DNA of 51,153 nucleotides from a virus: IMG/VR virus record IMGVR_UViG_3300021963_007891, positions 1 to 51,153 of that record. One strand, given 5' to 3'. Numbering within the stretch: position 1 is the stretch's first letter; each line of letters starts with the position of its first letter. The translations under genes and the position numbers were made by a program. Positions 32,035-39,172 of this stretch are shown in pieces. The notes under the pieces are model-generated. The model was not told the origin of the DNA and made no database searches. It worked only from the letters and a program-made list of their open reading frames with translations.

Positions 32035-32632
32035 TAGCGTCTTTTACTTTCTTTTCAGAAGTAATAACAACTGACTTGAGCACTTCAGCTAATCCGCGAA
32101 GGTTTTCTGCGAGTTTAGTAATGCGCTTCTCTTCACGACGTACAACACCACGAAATGGTACTGAGTTCTTTAATTCTAATTGATTGATTTGAGAGTTAAG
32201 ACTCTCTGGGCCTGTACCATTAACAAATTCAGCTGTTTCAACTAACTTCTTAATCCATTCATGAGCTGCAGCAATTCCACTCACATCAACTTCATGCTGA
32301 GGATTATCTGCTGTATCAAAATCTGCTGGGTTAGTTCCTTTGTCTAATGACTTCTTCCAAGCTTCTGAATCTTCACCTTCTGGAGCGGCTGGCACATCGC
32401 CTGCAGCTTCTTTCATTGTCTTTTTCTTTTCAGCAAGCTTGCTTTTGCCAAGAAGAAGCTTATCTTTAGCTTCTTTCGTTAATGGAGCATCATAGTCACT
32501 ATTGTCTCTAACTTGTTTACCTCCAACTTTAAAAGTGCCGCCCTTCTTAGTCTTTGCAAGGCCGGCTGTGAAGGCATTACCTTCCGTATCTTCGTTGAGG
32601 GACTTTAAAAATGAATTTGCAAACTTAGACAT
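32021..32632 (-). CDS. Probable head-internal protein with capsid-targeting-like N-terminus
   Basis: A 203-aa protein. MSKFANSFLKSLNED matches the capsid-targeting pattern, with predicted cleavage after Glu14. Residues 15-110 are Lys/Gly/Glu-rich and probably disordered; residues 115-195 are helical with a basic segment (RGVVRREEKRITKLAENLRGLAEVLKS). No enzyme motif. An AATAAATA box lies nine bases upstream. Grouped with 23746, 25432, 28819 and the hydrolase by N-terminal pattern. Confidence 0.7.
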   Translation of the reverse strand: MSKFANSFLKSLNEDTEGNAFTAGLAKTKKGGTFKVGGKQVRDNSDYDAPLTKEAKDKLLLGKSKLAEKKKTMKEAAGDVPAAPEGEDSEAWKKSLDKGTNPADFDTADNPQHEVDVSGIAAAHEWIKKLVETAEFVNGTGPESLNSQINQLELKNSVPFRGVVRREEKRITKLAENLRGLAEVLKSVVITSEKKVKDATSPR

Positions 32633-32641
32633 ATATACTAT

Positions 32642-32649
32642 TATTTATT
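32642..32649 (-). promoter_or_regulatory. Late-type box AATAAATA before 32632
   Basis: Minus strand, nine bases before the ATG. Confidence 0.4.
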
Positions 32650-32657
32650 AAATCAAC

Positions 32658-32685
32658 TTGAGTTTTCTCGGTTATAGCTTAAAAT
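32658..32685 (+). promoter_or_regulatory. Sigma70-like promoter before queC
   Basis: TTGAGT (32658-32663), 16-base spacer, TAAAAT (32680-32685); ATG follows six bases later, so the transcript would be close to leaderless. Confidence 0.45.
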
Positions 32686-32691
32686 ACCTTT

Positions 32692-33396
32692 ATGTCAAAA
32701 GCACTCGTTATACTATCAGGCGGAATGGACAGCTCTATACTACTACACTATGTTGCTAAAGAACTTAAGTATGATGAGGTTTTCGCAATAACCTTTAACT
32801 ACGGGCAGCGGATTATAAGAGAGGTAGAGTGTGCTCGTTTTCAAGCTCAAGCAGCTAATGTAAGAGAGCATAAAATAATAAATATGGATTTCTTTAGAGA
32901 CATATCTACAATGTCTGCACTAACCAATGCTTCCTTATCTATACCTAAAGCCCGAGATGATATCGGCAATGCACAACCTTTAAGCTATGTACCTTTTAGA
33001 AACCTATTACTACTTACGACAGCTGCTGGCTGGGCTGAAAGCCTGGGCGCTCAAGATCTATATTACGGCGCTGTACAAACTGACGACTTCTCTGGCTATT
33101 GGGATTGTACGTCTCTTTTTCTGAACAAAGTAAACGAGACGTTTAACCTTAATCGTAAGAACTCTATTAAGGTAAACGCACCGTTTATGTCTTATTCTAA
33201 AGATCTAGTAGTTAAGAAGGGAATTGATCTGAAGATTGACTTCAAGCAGACCCATACATGTTATGAAGGTACTGACCCAGCTTGCGGAGAGTGTGTATCA
33301 TGCTCGGCTCGTATTAAAGCCTTTATCGATAATAAAACTATTGATCCTATCGGATACTCTCGAGTTATACCTTGGGGTCAGTATAATTGTGTGTAA
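32692..33396 (+). CDS. queC: 7-cyano-7-deazaguanine synthase
   Basis: Converts CDG to preQ0 with ATP and ammonia. The PP-loop SGGMDSS is at residues 9-15, AITFNYGQR near 32, YVPFRNLLLL near 100, and the zinc site reads CYEGTDPACGECVSCSARI near residues 190-208 with four Cys. 234 aa is normal. It carries its own promoter-like element and is followed 20 bases later by a class II glutamine amidotransferase. Some archaea and phages have these two activities fused as Gat-QueC, so the pair may be a split version. Confidence 0.95.
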   Translation: MSKALVILSGGMDSSILLHYVAKELKYDEVFAITFNYGQRIIREVECARFQAQAANVREHKIINMDFFRDISTMSALTNASLSIPKARDDIGNAQPLSYVPFRNLLLLTTAAGWAESLGAQDLYYGAVQTDDFSGYWDCTSLFLNKVNETFNLNRKNSIKVNAPFMSYSKDLVVKKGIDLKIDFKQTHTCYEGTDPACGECVSCSARIKAFIDNKTIDPIGYSRVIPWGQYNCV

Positions 33397-33416
33397 CTTA
33401 TAATAAATGTAATATA

Positions 33417-34055
33417 ATGTGTGGTATTAGCGGAAGTAACAAAAGAGAACAAGCGTTTAAGCTCTATCAAGACAATCTCAATAGAGGTTTTTATAGTTCC
33501 GGACTATTAACTCTATCTAACAAGGATAAAGTATGGAGTGTATTTAAGACAGAGGGAAGTTGGCCTAAAATCTGCACCAACCTTAATGTTAGTTATTATC
33601 TTTACCATTCTCGTGGCCCTACTACTGAAACTAAAAGTTTTGACCCTACTAATAACCACCCGTTTTTTTACGGCGACTGGGTAGTAGCTCATAACGGCAT
33701 TATCAGTAATTATAAAGAACTTGGAGCAAAGTATTTTCCAGAGGATGATTTTACAGAAAGGACCGATAGTTGTATTATACCTAGAATGCTTTCAATTAAG
33801 CCCACTATTAATGAATCCCTAGAGGAACTTAAAGGCACATTTGCTTTATGGATCCATAACATTCGAAGTAAGAAGACTTTTATAACGAGAAGCGCTAGTA
33901 CACTTTTCGGGGACTTTACTACCGGGGATTTCTCTTCTACTCATTTCGAGGGTAGCTCTACACTTAAAGAAGGTGTTGTATATGATATAGAAGGATATGA
34001 AACTATTAAGCCTATTTCTAACTATAAGACAGTTTCTCCGTATTTTATATTGTAA
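33417..34055 (+). CDS. Class II glutamine amidotransferase, possible partner of QueC
   Basis: N-terminal-nucleophile glutaminase of 212 aa. I start it at the ATG at 33417, so that Cys2 (MCGISGS) becomes the N-terminal catalytic Cys; an upstream in-frame ATG would bury it. HSRGPTTET is the glutamine-binding HxRxxT-like motif, then NNHPFFYGDWVVAHNGIISNYKEL with the NG oxyanion hole, and LKGTFALWI. No synthase domain is fused to it. Position directly after queC suggests it feeds ammonia to QueC or amidates a deazaguanine, as fused Gat-QueC does in archaeosine or phage base synthesis. An asparagine- or glucosamine-related role is a less likely alternative. Confidence 0.82.
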   Translation: MCGISGSNKREQAFKLYQDNLNRGFYSSGLLTLSNKDKVWSVFKTEGSWPKICTNLNVSYYLYHSRGPTTETKSFDPTNNHPFFYGDWVVAHNGIISNYKELGAKYFPEDDFTERTDSCIIPRMLSIKPTINESLEELKGTFALWIHNIRSKKTFITRSASTLFGDFTTGDFSSTHFEGSSTLKEGVVYDIEGYETIKPISNYKTVSPYFIL

Positions 34056-34058
34056 ATA
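34051..34058 (+). promoter_or_regulatory. Late-type box TGTAAATA before 34064
   Basis: Five bases before the ATG; overlaps the stop of the amidotransferase gene. Confidence 0.45.
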
Positions 34059-34063
34059 AACCT

Positions 34064-34393
34064 ATGGCTAGAACACCGACCGAGAGAAACACTGCAATAG
34101 ATTACATAAACCGAGATATAGTTAACATTAAGAACGAGTTACAAGGTCTAAGTAAACTTATTCGCGACGGTAACGGACAACCTAGCTTAATGCAACAAGT
34201 TGCAACGCTAAGCAACGAAATTATACATCTTGAAGCAGAGATTAAAAAAGATATAAATGAATTAAAAGCTCACGTCACCTGCAATCATAATGAACAGACC
34301 AGTAAAAACCAACTGTCGTGGCAATTTAGAACTGCAATTATCGTGGCTTTTATAACAAGCATTACATCTATTATAGTTAACTTTTACAAATAA
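34064..34393 (+). CDS. Small membrane protein with coiled coil and C-terminal anchor
   Basis: A 109-aa protein: residues 10-75 form a long helix with coiled-coil heptads (DIVNIKNELQGLSKLI, LSNEIIHLEAEIKKDINEL); residues 87-107 (FRTAIIVAFITSITSIIVNF) are one hydrophobic membrane segment ending at YK. This layout recalls XhlA-type or holin-accessory proteins of phages and could serve lysis, but no definite family match is made. Its late-type box supports late expression. Confidence 0.7.
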   Translation: MARTPTERNTAIDYINRDIVNIKNELQGLSKLIRDGNGQPSLMQQVATLSNEIIHLEAEIKKDINELKAHVTCNHNEQTSKNQLSWQFRTAIIVAFITSITSIIVNFYK

Positions 34394-34396
34394 GTA
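34389..34396 (+). promoter_or_regulatory. Possible late-type box AATAAGTA before 34432
   Basis: Thirty-five bases before the ATG; a TATTAT also lies nearer, at 34417-34422. Confidence 0.25.
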
Positions 34397-34431
34397 GATT
34401 TATTAAGATATTAAGCTATTATAACTCTTAT

Positions 34432-34695
34432 ATGAAGAGTATACAGCTTACCACAGAAGAAAAACAGTTAATCGTAGAGGCTTTACTCTTTTCAAGTATC
34501 ACAGATATTTGTGCAGAATGGACCCCGAAACAAGACAAGCTAATGATTGAACTTGCTAAGAAAATTAATGATGTTGATATTAAGCTTGATAATGTTTATT
34601 TGTTTGAGGGTGGGGTGCTTGATAATCCTAAATTAGCTGAACAGACTAAAGAAGCGTTTCCTAATCTTCCGCGTAATAGTATTATTGTTGACTAA
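34432..34695 (+). CDS. Small hypothetical protein
   Basis: An 87-aa acidic protein: SIQLTTEEKQLIVEALLFSS begins with a helix typical of small phage regulators, followed by a KQDKLMIELAKKI helix and a strand-rich C-terminus. No motif. It shares its last base with the next gene (TAATG junction), so the two are coupled. Confidence 0.6.
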   Translation: MKSIQLTTEEKQLIVEALLFSSITDICAEWTPKQDKLMIELAKKINDVDIKLDNVYLFEGGVLDNPKLAEQTKEAFPNLPRNSIIVD

Positions 34696-35390
34696 TGAAG
34701 CCTTATTTGTTTTTTTGCTCACAAGAAGACGGGCCTATCAGTCTAGCAAAAGCACGAGGAAAGTATCACCCGTTAAATAGTGCTAATATACATCTTGCTG
34801 GGTGGACAGGTGGTTGGAGCAATAAAACCCCACTACCTTTAAGATATAATGAGTTCGTAAAGTATCTAGCTAACAATCCCCAGCTCGGGGATACATTAAT
34901 ATTGTGTCACGATGATATTGTTATTACGGATGCTAACTGGTCAACAAAACTAGAAGCAGCATTAAAAAAATACGATGTGGTTGGGTTAGCAGGAGGTAGT
35001 AATGCAGCTATTCAATCCCCTTGCTTGTGGCATATTATGTGCCCTCGAGACAGCCAGAGTGGTTCAGTCACTCATGCGGATTTTAATAACAATAGTACTT
35101 TTAAGACGCATTTCGGTAAAGCCGGACGAGTTCTTATTTTAGATGGTTTATTCTTAGCGTTTAAAGTTAAAACTATAATTGATGCAGGAATTAAATTTGA
35201 TGAGTCTAATCCATGTATTGCACATTTTTATGATATAGATTTTAGTTTAACCTGTAATAAGAAAAAGCTTAAACTCGGCACTACAAATATTGACGTAGTG
35301 CATAGTTCGCCTGGACTCAGGAGCTATAATAAAGAATGGCTCGCAGGAGAAGCCTGGTTTTTAAATAAATTTAAAAGTGGAGAATATTAA
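34695..35390 (+). CDS. Glycosyltransferase-like protein (GT-A, Glyco_tranf_2_5-like)
   Basis: A 231-aa protein with GT-A features: TLILCHDDIVITDANW (near residue 74) gives an HDD metal-site motif, VVGLAGG follows, and the C-terminal part IAHFYDIDFSLTCNKKKLKLGTTNIDVVH (near residue 176) carries the acidic acceptor-side YDIDF motif. Similar proteins in phages and bacteria are annotated as GT2-like transferases that handle the chain ends of glycans. It is isolated from the main glycan island, so it may modify virion proteins. Donor unknown. Confidence 0.72.
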   Translation: MKPYLFFCSQEDGPISLAKARGKYHPLNSANIHLAGWTGGWSNKTPLPLRYNEFVKYLANNPQLGDTLILCHDDIVITDANWSTKLEAALKKYDVVGLAGGSNAAIQSPCLWHIMCPRDSQSGSVTHADFNNNSTFKTHFGKAGRVLILDGLFLAFKVKTIIDAGIKFDESNPCIAHFYDIDFSLTCNKKKLKLGTTNIDVVHSSPGLRSYNKEWLAGEAWFLNKFKSGEY

Positions 35391-35411
35391 AAGCTATATT
35401 AATATACCCAA

Positions 35412-35993
35412 ATGATTATTACAGATCAAAAAATATATGACGGCTCATTTATCCATACACGCTTTGCATACAAGTATTATCGCGATAGGGTGTTACCTAT
35501 TGGTAACATTGTTTCTTTCATCGCCCCCGTTGAGGTTACTCTTAATCTTATCGATCTTGAGGACTCGCTTGAAAAAGATTATATCTTTAGTGAGTCTATG
35601 GTTAATTTCTGTTGGGAGATTCCTAACCTGGATCCCTTCGGAGCAGTTTGCTTTCAGCGCTTATTCAATACTGCAATCGCTAATACTCTCTATAAGATAA
35701 TTAATAAGCCTATTGAAATGAAGGGAGACGATATTATGGTTCATGCTGAACATAATCAGGGTGGTATCGTGCAGCAAAAAGGTAAAGCGTCTGTGAGTAT
35801 TACCTACTCTAAGGATAATGTAGCTATAGGACATACTGGAGTCAATATTACTGCAGGTAAAAGCGCGCCAGCTTTTGCATTTAGCACTAAACTTAACCCA
35901 GAGCAAGCTGAGAAGTTTCAAAAGTCCGTTAATGAGCAATTTTACCAAATGGTAGATAATATCTTTATAGCGACGACGAAAGTTATTGTTTAA
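35412..35993 (+). CDS. DUF366-like protein
   Basis: A 193-aa protein resembling the DUF366 family of archaea and thermophilic bacteria: KIYDGSFIHTRFAYKYY at the start, NIVSFIAPVEVTLNLIDLEDSL, ESMVNFCWEI, GAVCFQRLF, KGDDIMV, GKASVSITY...GHTGVNI and IFIATTKVIV at the end follow the order I associate with that family. Function of DUF366 is not settled. Its position in the run between queC/amidotransferase and gp62 makes a link to deazaguanine metabolism worth testing, but nothing in the sequence proves it. Confidence 0.6.
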   Translation: MIITDQKIYDGSFIHTRFAYKYYRDRVLPIGNIVSFIAPVEVTLNLIDLEDSLEKDYIFSESMVNFCWEIPNLDPFGAVCFQRLFNTAIANTLYKIINKPIEMKGDDIMVHAEHNQGGIVQQKGKASVSITYSKDNVAIGHTGVNITAGKSAPAFAFSTKLNPEQAEKFQKSVNEQFYQMVDNIFIATTKVIV

Positions 35994-36379
35994 TGTTCGA
36001 TTATATCAATAAGGTTCTTTATAAGACTAAAGGCCCTGATACGAGCAATATTAAGGAGAGTGAAGAGTTTGTACCGTATATGGTACAGCGTTGGTGCTCG
36101 ATGTACTCTCCTCAAATTGCATCGTTAATAAACTGCACCAGTAATAGACTCTGGTCAGCACTAGACGATAAAGAGCTTTGGTTTAATTATATGCACGGAG
36201 TGCTCCCTCCCTGTAAGTTTAAGCGTATATCTTATATAAAGAAAAAGAAAGATACTGAGTTAGTAACAAAGAACAAAGAAACCGTGCTTAAGGTTGCTAA
36301 CAGCCTTGAAATTTCCTCTCGCGAGGTAAGTCAATATATAGAACAATTTAACCTACAATTACCAAATGAAAAAAAGTGA
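35993..36379 (+). CDS. 62: Small clamp-loader subunit, gp62-like
   Basis: A 128-aa protein resembling the shortened gp62 clamp-loader subunits of marine T4-like phages: FDYINKVLYKTK, then EEFVPYMVQRWCSMYSPQIASLIN, then a CKFKRISYIKKKK basic patch. T4 gp62 (187 aa) joins gp44 to load the gp45 clamp. Its partner gp44 and the clamp are outside this window. One-base overlap with the gene before and 14 bases with the GroES-like gene after it. Family call is by pattern and could be wrong. Confidence 0.7.
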   Translation: MFDYINKVLYKTKGPDTSNIKESEEFVPYMVQRWCSMYSPQIASLINCTSNRLWSALDDKELWFNYMHGVLPPCKFKRISYIKKKKDTELVTKNKETVLKVANSLEISSREVSQYIEQFNLQLPNEKK

Positions 36380-36812
36380 ACGCGAACTCGAAAAAGCAAC
36401 AAAAGATATGGGCAAGGCTGACCGTGAAAAAGCCTTCCAAGCATTCGAAGATGTTGGTACTGATACCAATAAAGGTATAGTAAGACTTGAAGATTATACT
36501 AATAGCGATCTTAATCTTACTGGCTGGAAGCTCACTAAAGTACTAGATGATATTTTAATGTGTCAATTCGTTGATATTAGTGCAGACGGTACTGAGATTA
36601 ATAGAGGTGGTATTTGGGTTCCTATCCATACCGCATTGCAAGCTTGGAGAGTTGCAAAGGTACTTCTCGCTGGACCAAGAGCTAAGACGAAAGCTGGTCA
36701 GTATGTTATATTTCCAAGTACGTTCGGATTAAAGGCTAACAACATAAATAATCTTAAGCACATCGTCTTTTTAAACGAAGATCGTATCTTCGGAGTTTGT
36801 GAGCCAGAATGA
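36366..36812 (+). CDS. GroES/gp31-like co-chaperonin candidate
   Basis: A 148-aa protein. After a charged helical start (residues 1-40) comes a beta-barrel-like stretch: ILMCQFVDISADGTEINRGGIWVP (an analogue of the GroES start plus mobile loop), WRVAKVLLAGPRAKTKAGQYVIFPST, and HIVFLNEDRIFGVCEPE, which matches the GroES ending (EDDILAIVE). T4 replaces GroES with gp31 (111 aa) to fold gp23, and a capsid this large would need such a partner. The mobile loop is shorter than in GroES, and there is an N-terminal extension. Worth testing rather than settled. Confidence 0.55.
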   Translation: MKKSERELEKATKDMGKADREKAFQAFEDVGTDTNKGIVRLEDYTNSDLNLTGWKLTKVLDDILMCQFVDISADGTEINRGGIWVPIHTALQAWRVAKVLLAGPRAKTKAGQYVIFPSTFGLKANNINNLKHIVFLNEDRIFGVCEPE

Positions 36813-37192
36813 GAGTATCCCAATCAGCCCTTACTAAGCTTTTAGAAAAAAACGCCGTGGAACTTAGGTTTTCGCGGCGTCGCCCTATTGCAGGCTCGCC
36901 TCCTACTAGAAGAATGCTTGCTACTAACGATGGAATGCTTTTAAATAGCGCGGCGGGTAAGACTGCCCTAAACTTTAGACCAGCATCAGGACGCTTAAAA
37001 TTTAACCCTACCCAAAAGGGATTGGTATTAACATGGGATATCTTTATGCAGGACTACCGCTTAGTTCCCGCTGAATCCGTTGATGTAGTAAGCGTTATAC
37101 CAACTACCCCACCAGAAGAGTTCTGGAAGTATTTCAGTGAGGTACTAAGTAGAATGTCCGGTACTGACAAAGAGCAGTTCATGGATAAATAA
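36809..37192 (+). CDS. Conserved phage protein of unknown function
   Basis: A 127-aa basic protein. The core GLVLTWDIFMQDYRLVPAESVDVVSVIPT, preceded by AAGKTALNFRPASGRLKFNPTQKG, has the look of a small SH3-like domain found in many T4-like phages. Residues 20-35 are Arg-rich (RFSRRRPIAG), suggesting nucleic-acid contact. Overlaps the GroES-like gene by four bases. Function not known. Confidence 0.65.
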   Translation: MRVSQSALTKLLEKNAVELRFSRRRPIAGSPPTRRMLATNDGMLLNSAAGKTALNFRPASGRLKFNPTQKGLVLTWDIFMQDYRLVPAESVDVVSVIPTTPPEEFWKYFSEVLSRMSGTDKEQFMDK

Positions 37193-37193
37193 A

Positions 37194-37529
37194 ATGCTAC
37201 TCAAACTCGATACTAACTTTAAAGAGCTGTTTCAGAAAACTATACAGCTTACACTTAAAAATAAACCCTATAAAAAAGGTAAATTAGTTAACTTTAAGCT
37301 CTCTGGATGTTATCTGTCTTTAGTTATGATAACTGAAAAGAAACAAGAGACGTTTGAAATTCCGTTTCCTTACGCAATTAAAAATATTAACGGCAAGCTA
37401 ATTTTTGATTATACTTTAAGTACTTTAGCTGAGCATGATTATGATTTGCTTATTAATTTAAAATCTACATCGCGAGTTAAAAATTGTAAGTTTTATAACA
37501 CTATACTCTCTATTACAGCCTTGAACTAA
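37194..37529 (+). CDS. Hypothetical protein
   Basis: A 111-aa Lys-rich, beta-rich protein with no recognised family. LVNFKLSGCYLSLVMIT, QETFEIPFPY and YDLLINLKSTSRV read as strands of a small barrel. It begins one base after the previous stop and ends the transcript unit before the helicase, which has its own promoter-like element. Confidence 0.6.
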   Translation: MLLKLDTNFKELFQKTIQLTLKNKPYKKGKLVNFKLSGCYLSLVMITEKKQETFEIPFPYAIKNINGKLIFDYTLSTLAEHDYDLLINLKSTSRVKNCKFYNTILSITALN

Positions 37530-37548
37530 TCAAGTTATAGCGTACAAT
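37521..37548 (+). promoter_or_regulatory. Sigma70-like promoter before the helicase
   Basis: TTGAAC (37521-37526), 16-base spacer, TACAAT (37543-37548); the ATG at 37557 is eight bases further, so the leader would be about two bases. Confidence 0.45.
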
Positions 37549-37556
37549 ATACGCTA

Positions 37557-39164
37557 ATGATACTCTCTAAGCCGCTAATCGAATACTTTCCTCAAGGCTT
37601 TACTCCGCGACCGCACCAAGTAAAAGGACTGCTCGATATTGAAGCAGCTATTAATAAAGGTACAAAATTTATTATTGTACAAGCACCTACTGGTTCTGGT
37701 AAGTCTTTTATTAGTAAGACGCTCTCTAATATTACTAATGAGTGTGAAACTGAATACAGAAACCTAGTCTTTAACTATCACGCATTCGATGAAGACTATG
37801 AGGGAGCGATGCAAAAGTTTAAACCTCACGGTCTGTTTGCTTTGACTACTACCAAGGCACTTCAGAATCAGTATAAAGCACTCTTTAACGAATCATCGGT
37901 TTTTAAAGGCAAGAGTAACTACCAATGCGATGTAGATGAAAGTTTTACTGTTGATATGGCACCTTGTGTTATCTCTCAAAGTCTTCGTAAGTCTTGCTGG
38001 GAAGAGCACCGGTGCCCTTATTATGAGTCTCGTAATGATGCGCTAATTGAACGCTTTACGGTGCTCAATTATGCCTCTTTTTTTAATCTGCCTGATCATT
38101 TAAAGCGGCGTGAAATTATTGTTGCAGATGAATGCTCTGAGCTTGAAGATGAAATTGTAAAGAACTTTTCTACGATTATTGATTATCGTAAGTTAACTCA
38201 GAGTGATGTTCCGTTTACTAAGCTTACGTCTGAAACTCCTGCTAAAGCAATGGGCTGGCTTACCGATCTTGCTAACTCTATTAAAGAGGTTATAGATTCC
38301 CGTTCGAACCGTACCCGCTACGAGAATAATAAGATGGAGCTTATTATGCAGCAAGGGAGAAAAGATCTTTATGAGTCTATCATTCATACTATAAATTATT
38401 GGGATAAAACTCAATATATCATAGAGAAAGACGCTGAGCGTGCTACATTTACTCCTTTAAAAATTGACGCGCTCAGTCATTGCTTGTTTGACTTTGCTGA
38501 TGTGGTGGTATTAATGAGTGCTACTATTGTAGATAAGAATATCTTCGCCAAAACTCTTGGTATTAAAGATTTCGAATATGTTGAGATCGAATCTACATTT
38601 GACCCTAAAAAGAGCCCTATTTATTGTCATACTAAGTTCCCACTAAACTATAAGACGTTGGATAAGAACTTACCACAAATAGTCGAAATCGCTAACACAT
38701 TAGCAGATAGTCATAAAGGAGAGAAAGGTATTATTCATACCCACTCATTTGCTATTACCCAAGCGGTCCAGAAAAGACTTAAAGGTAAGCGTTATCTATG
38801 TAGAGAAGAGGGTACTACGAACGAGACTATTATTAAGGAGCACAATTTGCGTAAAGACGACACTGTACTGATAAGTCCATCCTTAACTATGGGGCTAGAC
38901 CTTAAAGGAGACTCTGGCAAGTGGCAGATTGTAATTAAGCTACCCTACCCCTCTTTAGCGAGTAAACGGATAAAGAAACTCTTTGAGGAAGACTCTAGCT
39001 GGTATAAAATGAAGATGTTAATATCCCTTGTACAGGCTTGTGGTAGATGTACTAGAAGCGCAGAAGACGAAAGTGTTACATATATCCTCGATGGGTTATC
39101 AGCTAATACTATTATTGATAATAAGAAGATACTACCTAAACACTTCTTAGATCGTATTGTATAA
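37557..39164 (+). CDS. DinG/XPD-like Fe-S helicase
   Basis: SF2 5'-3' helicase of 535 aa. Q-like PRPHQVKGLLDIE, Walker A APTGSGKSFIS (near residue 43), four Cys spread over NYQCDV...MAPCVI...KSCWEEHRCPYY (near 122-157) that should bind a 4Fe-4S cluster, DEAH-type VADECSELED (near 190), VVLMSATIVD, SPSLTMGLDLKGD and QACGRCTRSAEDE (motif VI). Similar helicases are common in marine T4-like phages; T4 itself uses Dda for a related early function. It has its own early-type promoter element. Confidence 0.9.
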   Translation: MILSKPLIEYFPQGFTPRPHQVKGLLDIEAAINKGTKFIIVQAPTGSGKSFISKTLSNITNECETEYRNLVFNYHAFDEDYEGAMQKFKPHGLFALTTTKALQNQYKALFNESSVFKGKSNYQCDVDESFTVDMAPCVISQSLRKSCWEEHRCPYYESRNDALIERFTVLNYASFFNLPDHLKRREIIVADECSELEDEIVKNFSTIIDYRKLTQSDVPFTKLTSETPAKAMGWLTDLANSIKEVIDSRSNRTRYENNKMELIMQQGRKDLYESIIHTINYWDKTQYIIEKDAERATFTPLKIDALSHCLFDFADVVVLMSATIVDKNIFAKTLGIKDFEYVEIESTFDPKKSPIYCHTKFPLNYKTLDKNLPQIVEIANTLADSHKGEKGIIHTHSFAITQAVQKRLKGKRYLCREEGTTNETIIKEHNLRKDDTVLISPSLTMGLDLKGDSGKWQIVIKLPYPSLASKRIKKLFEEDSSWYKMKMLISLVQACGRCTRSAEDESVTYILDGLSANTIIDNKKILPKHFLDRIV

Positions 39165-39167
39165 GTA
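39160..39167 (+). promoter_or_regulatory. Late-type box TATAAGTA before gp15
   Basis: Five bases before the GTG at 39173, over the stop of the helicase gene. Confidence 0.5.
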
Positions 39168-39172
39168 TAGGT

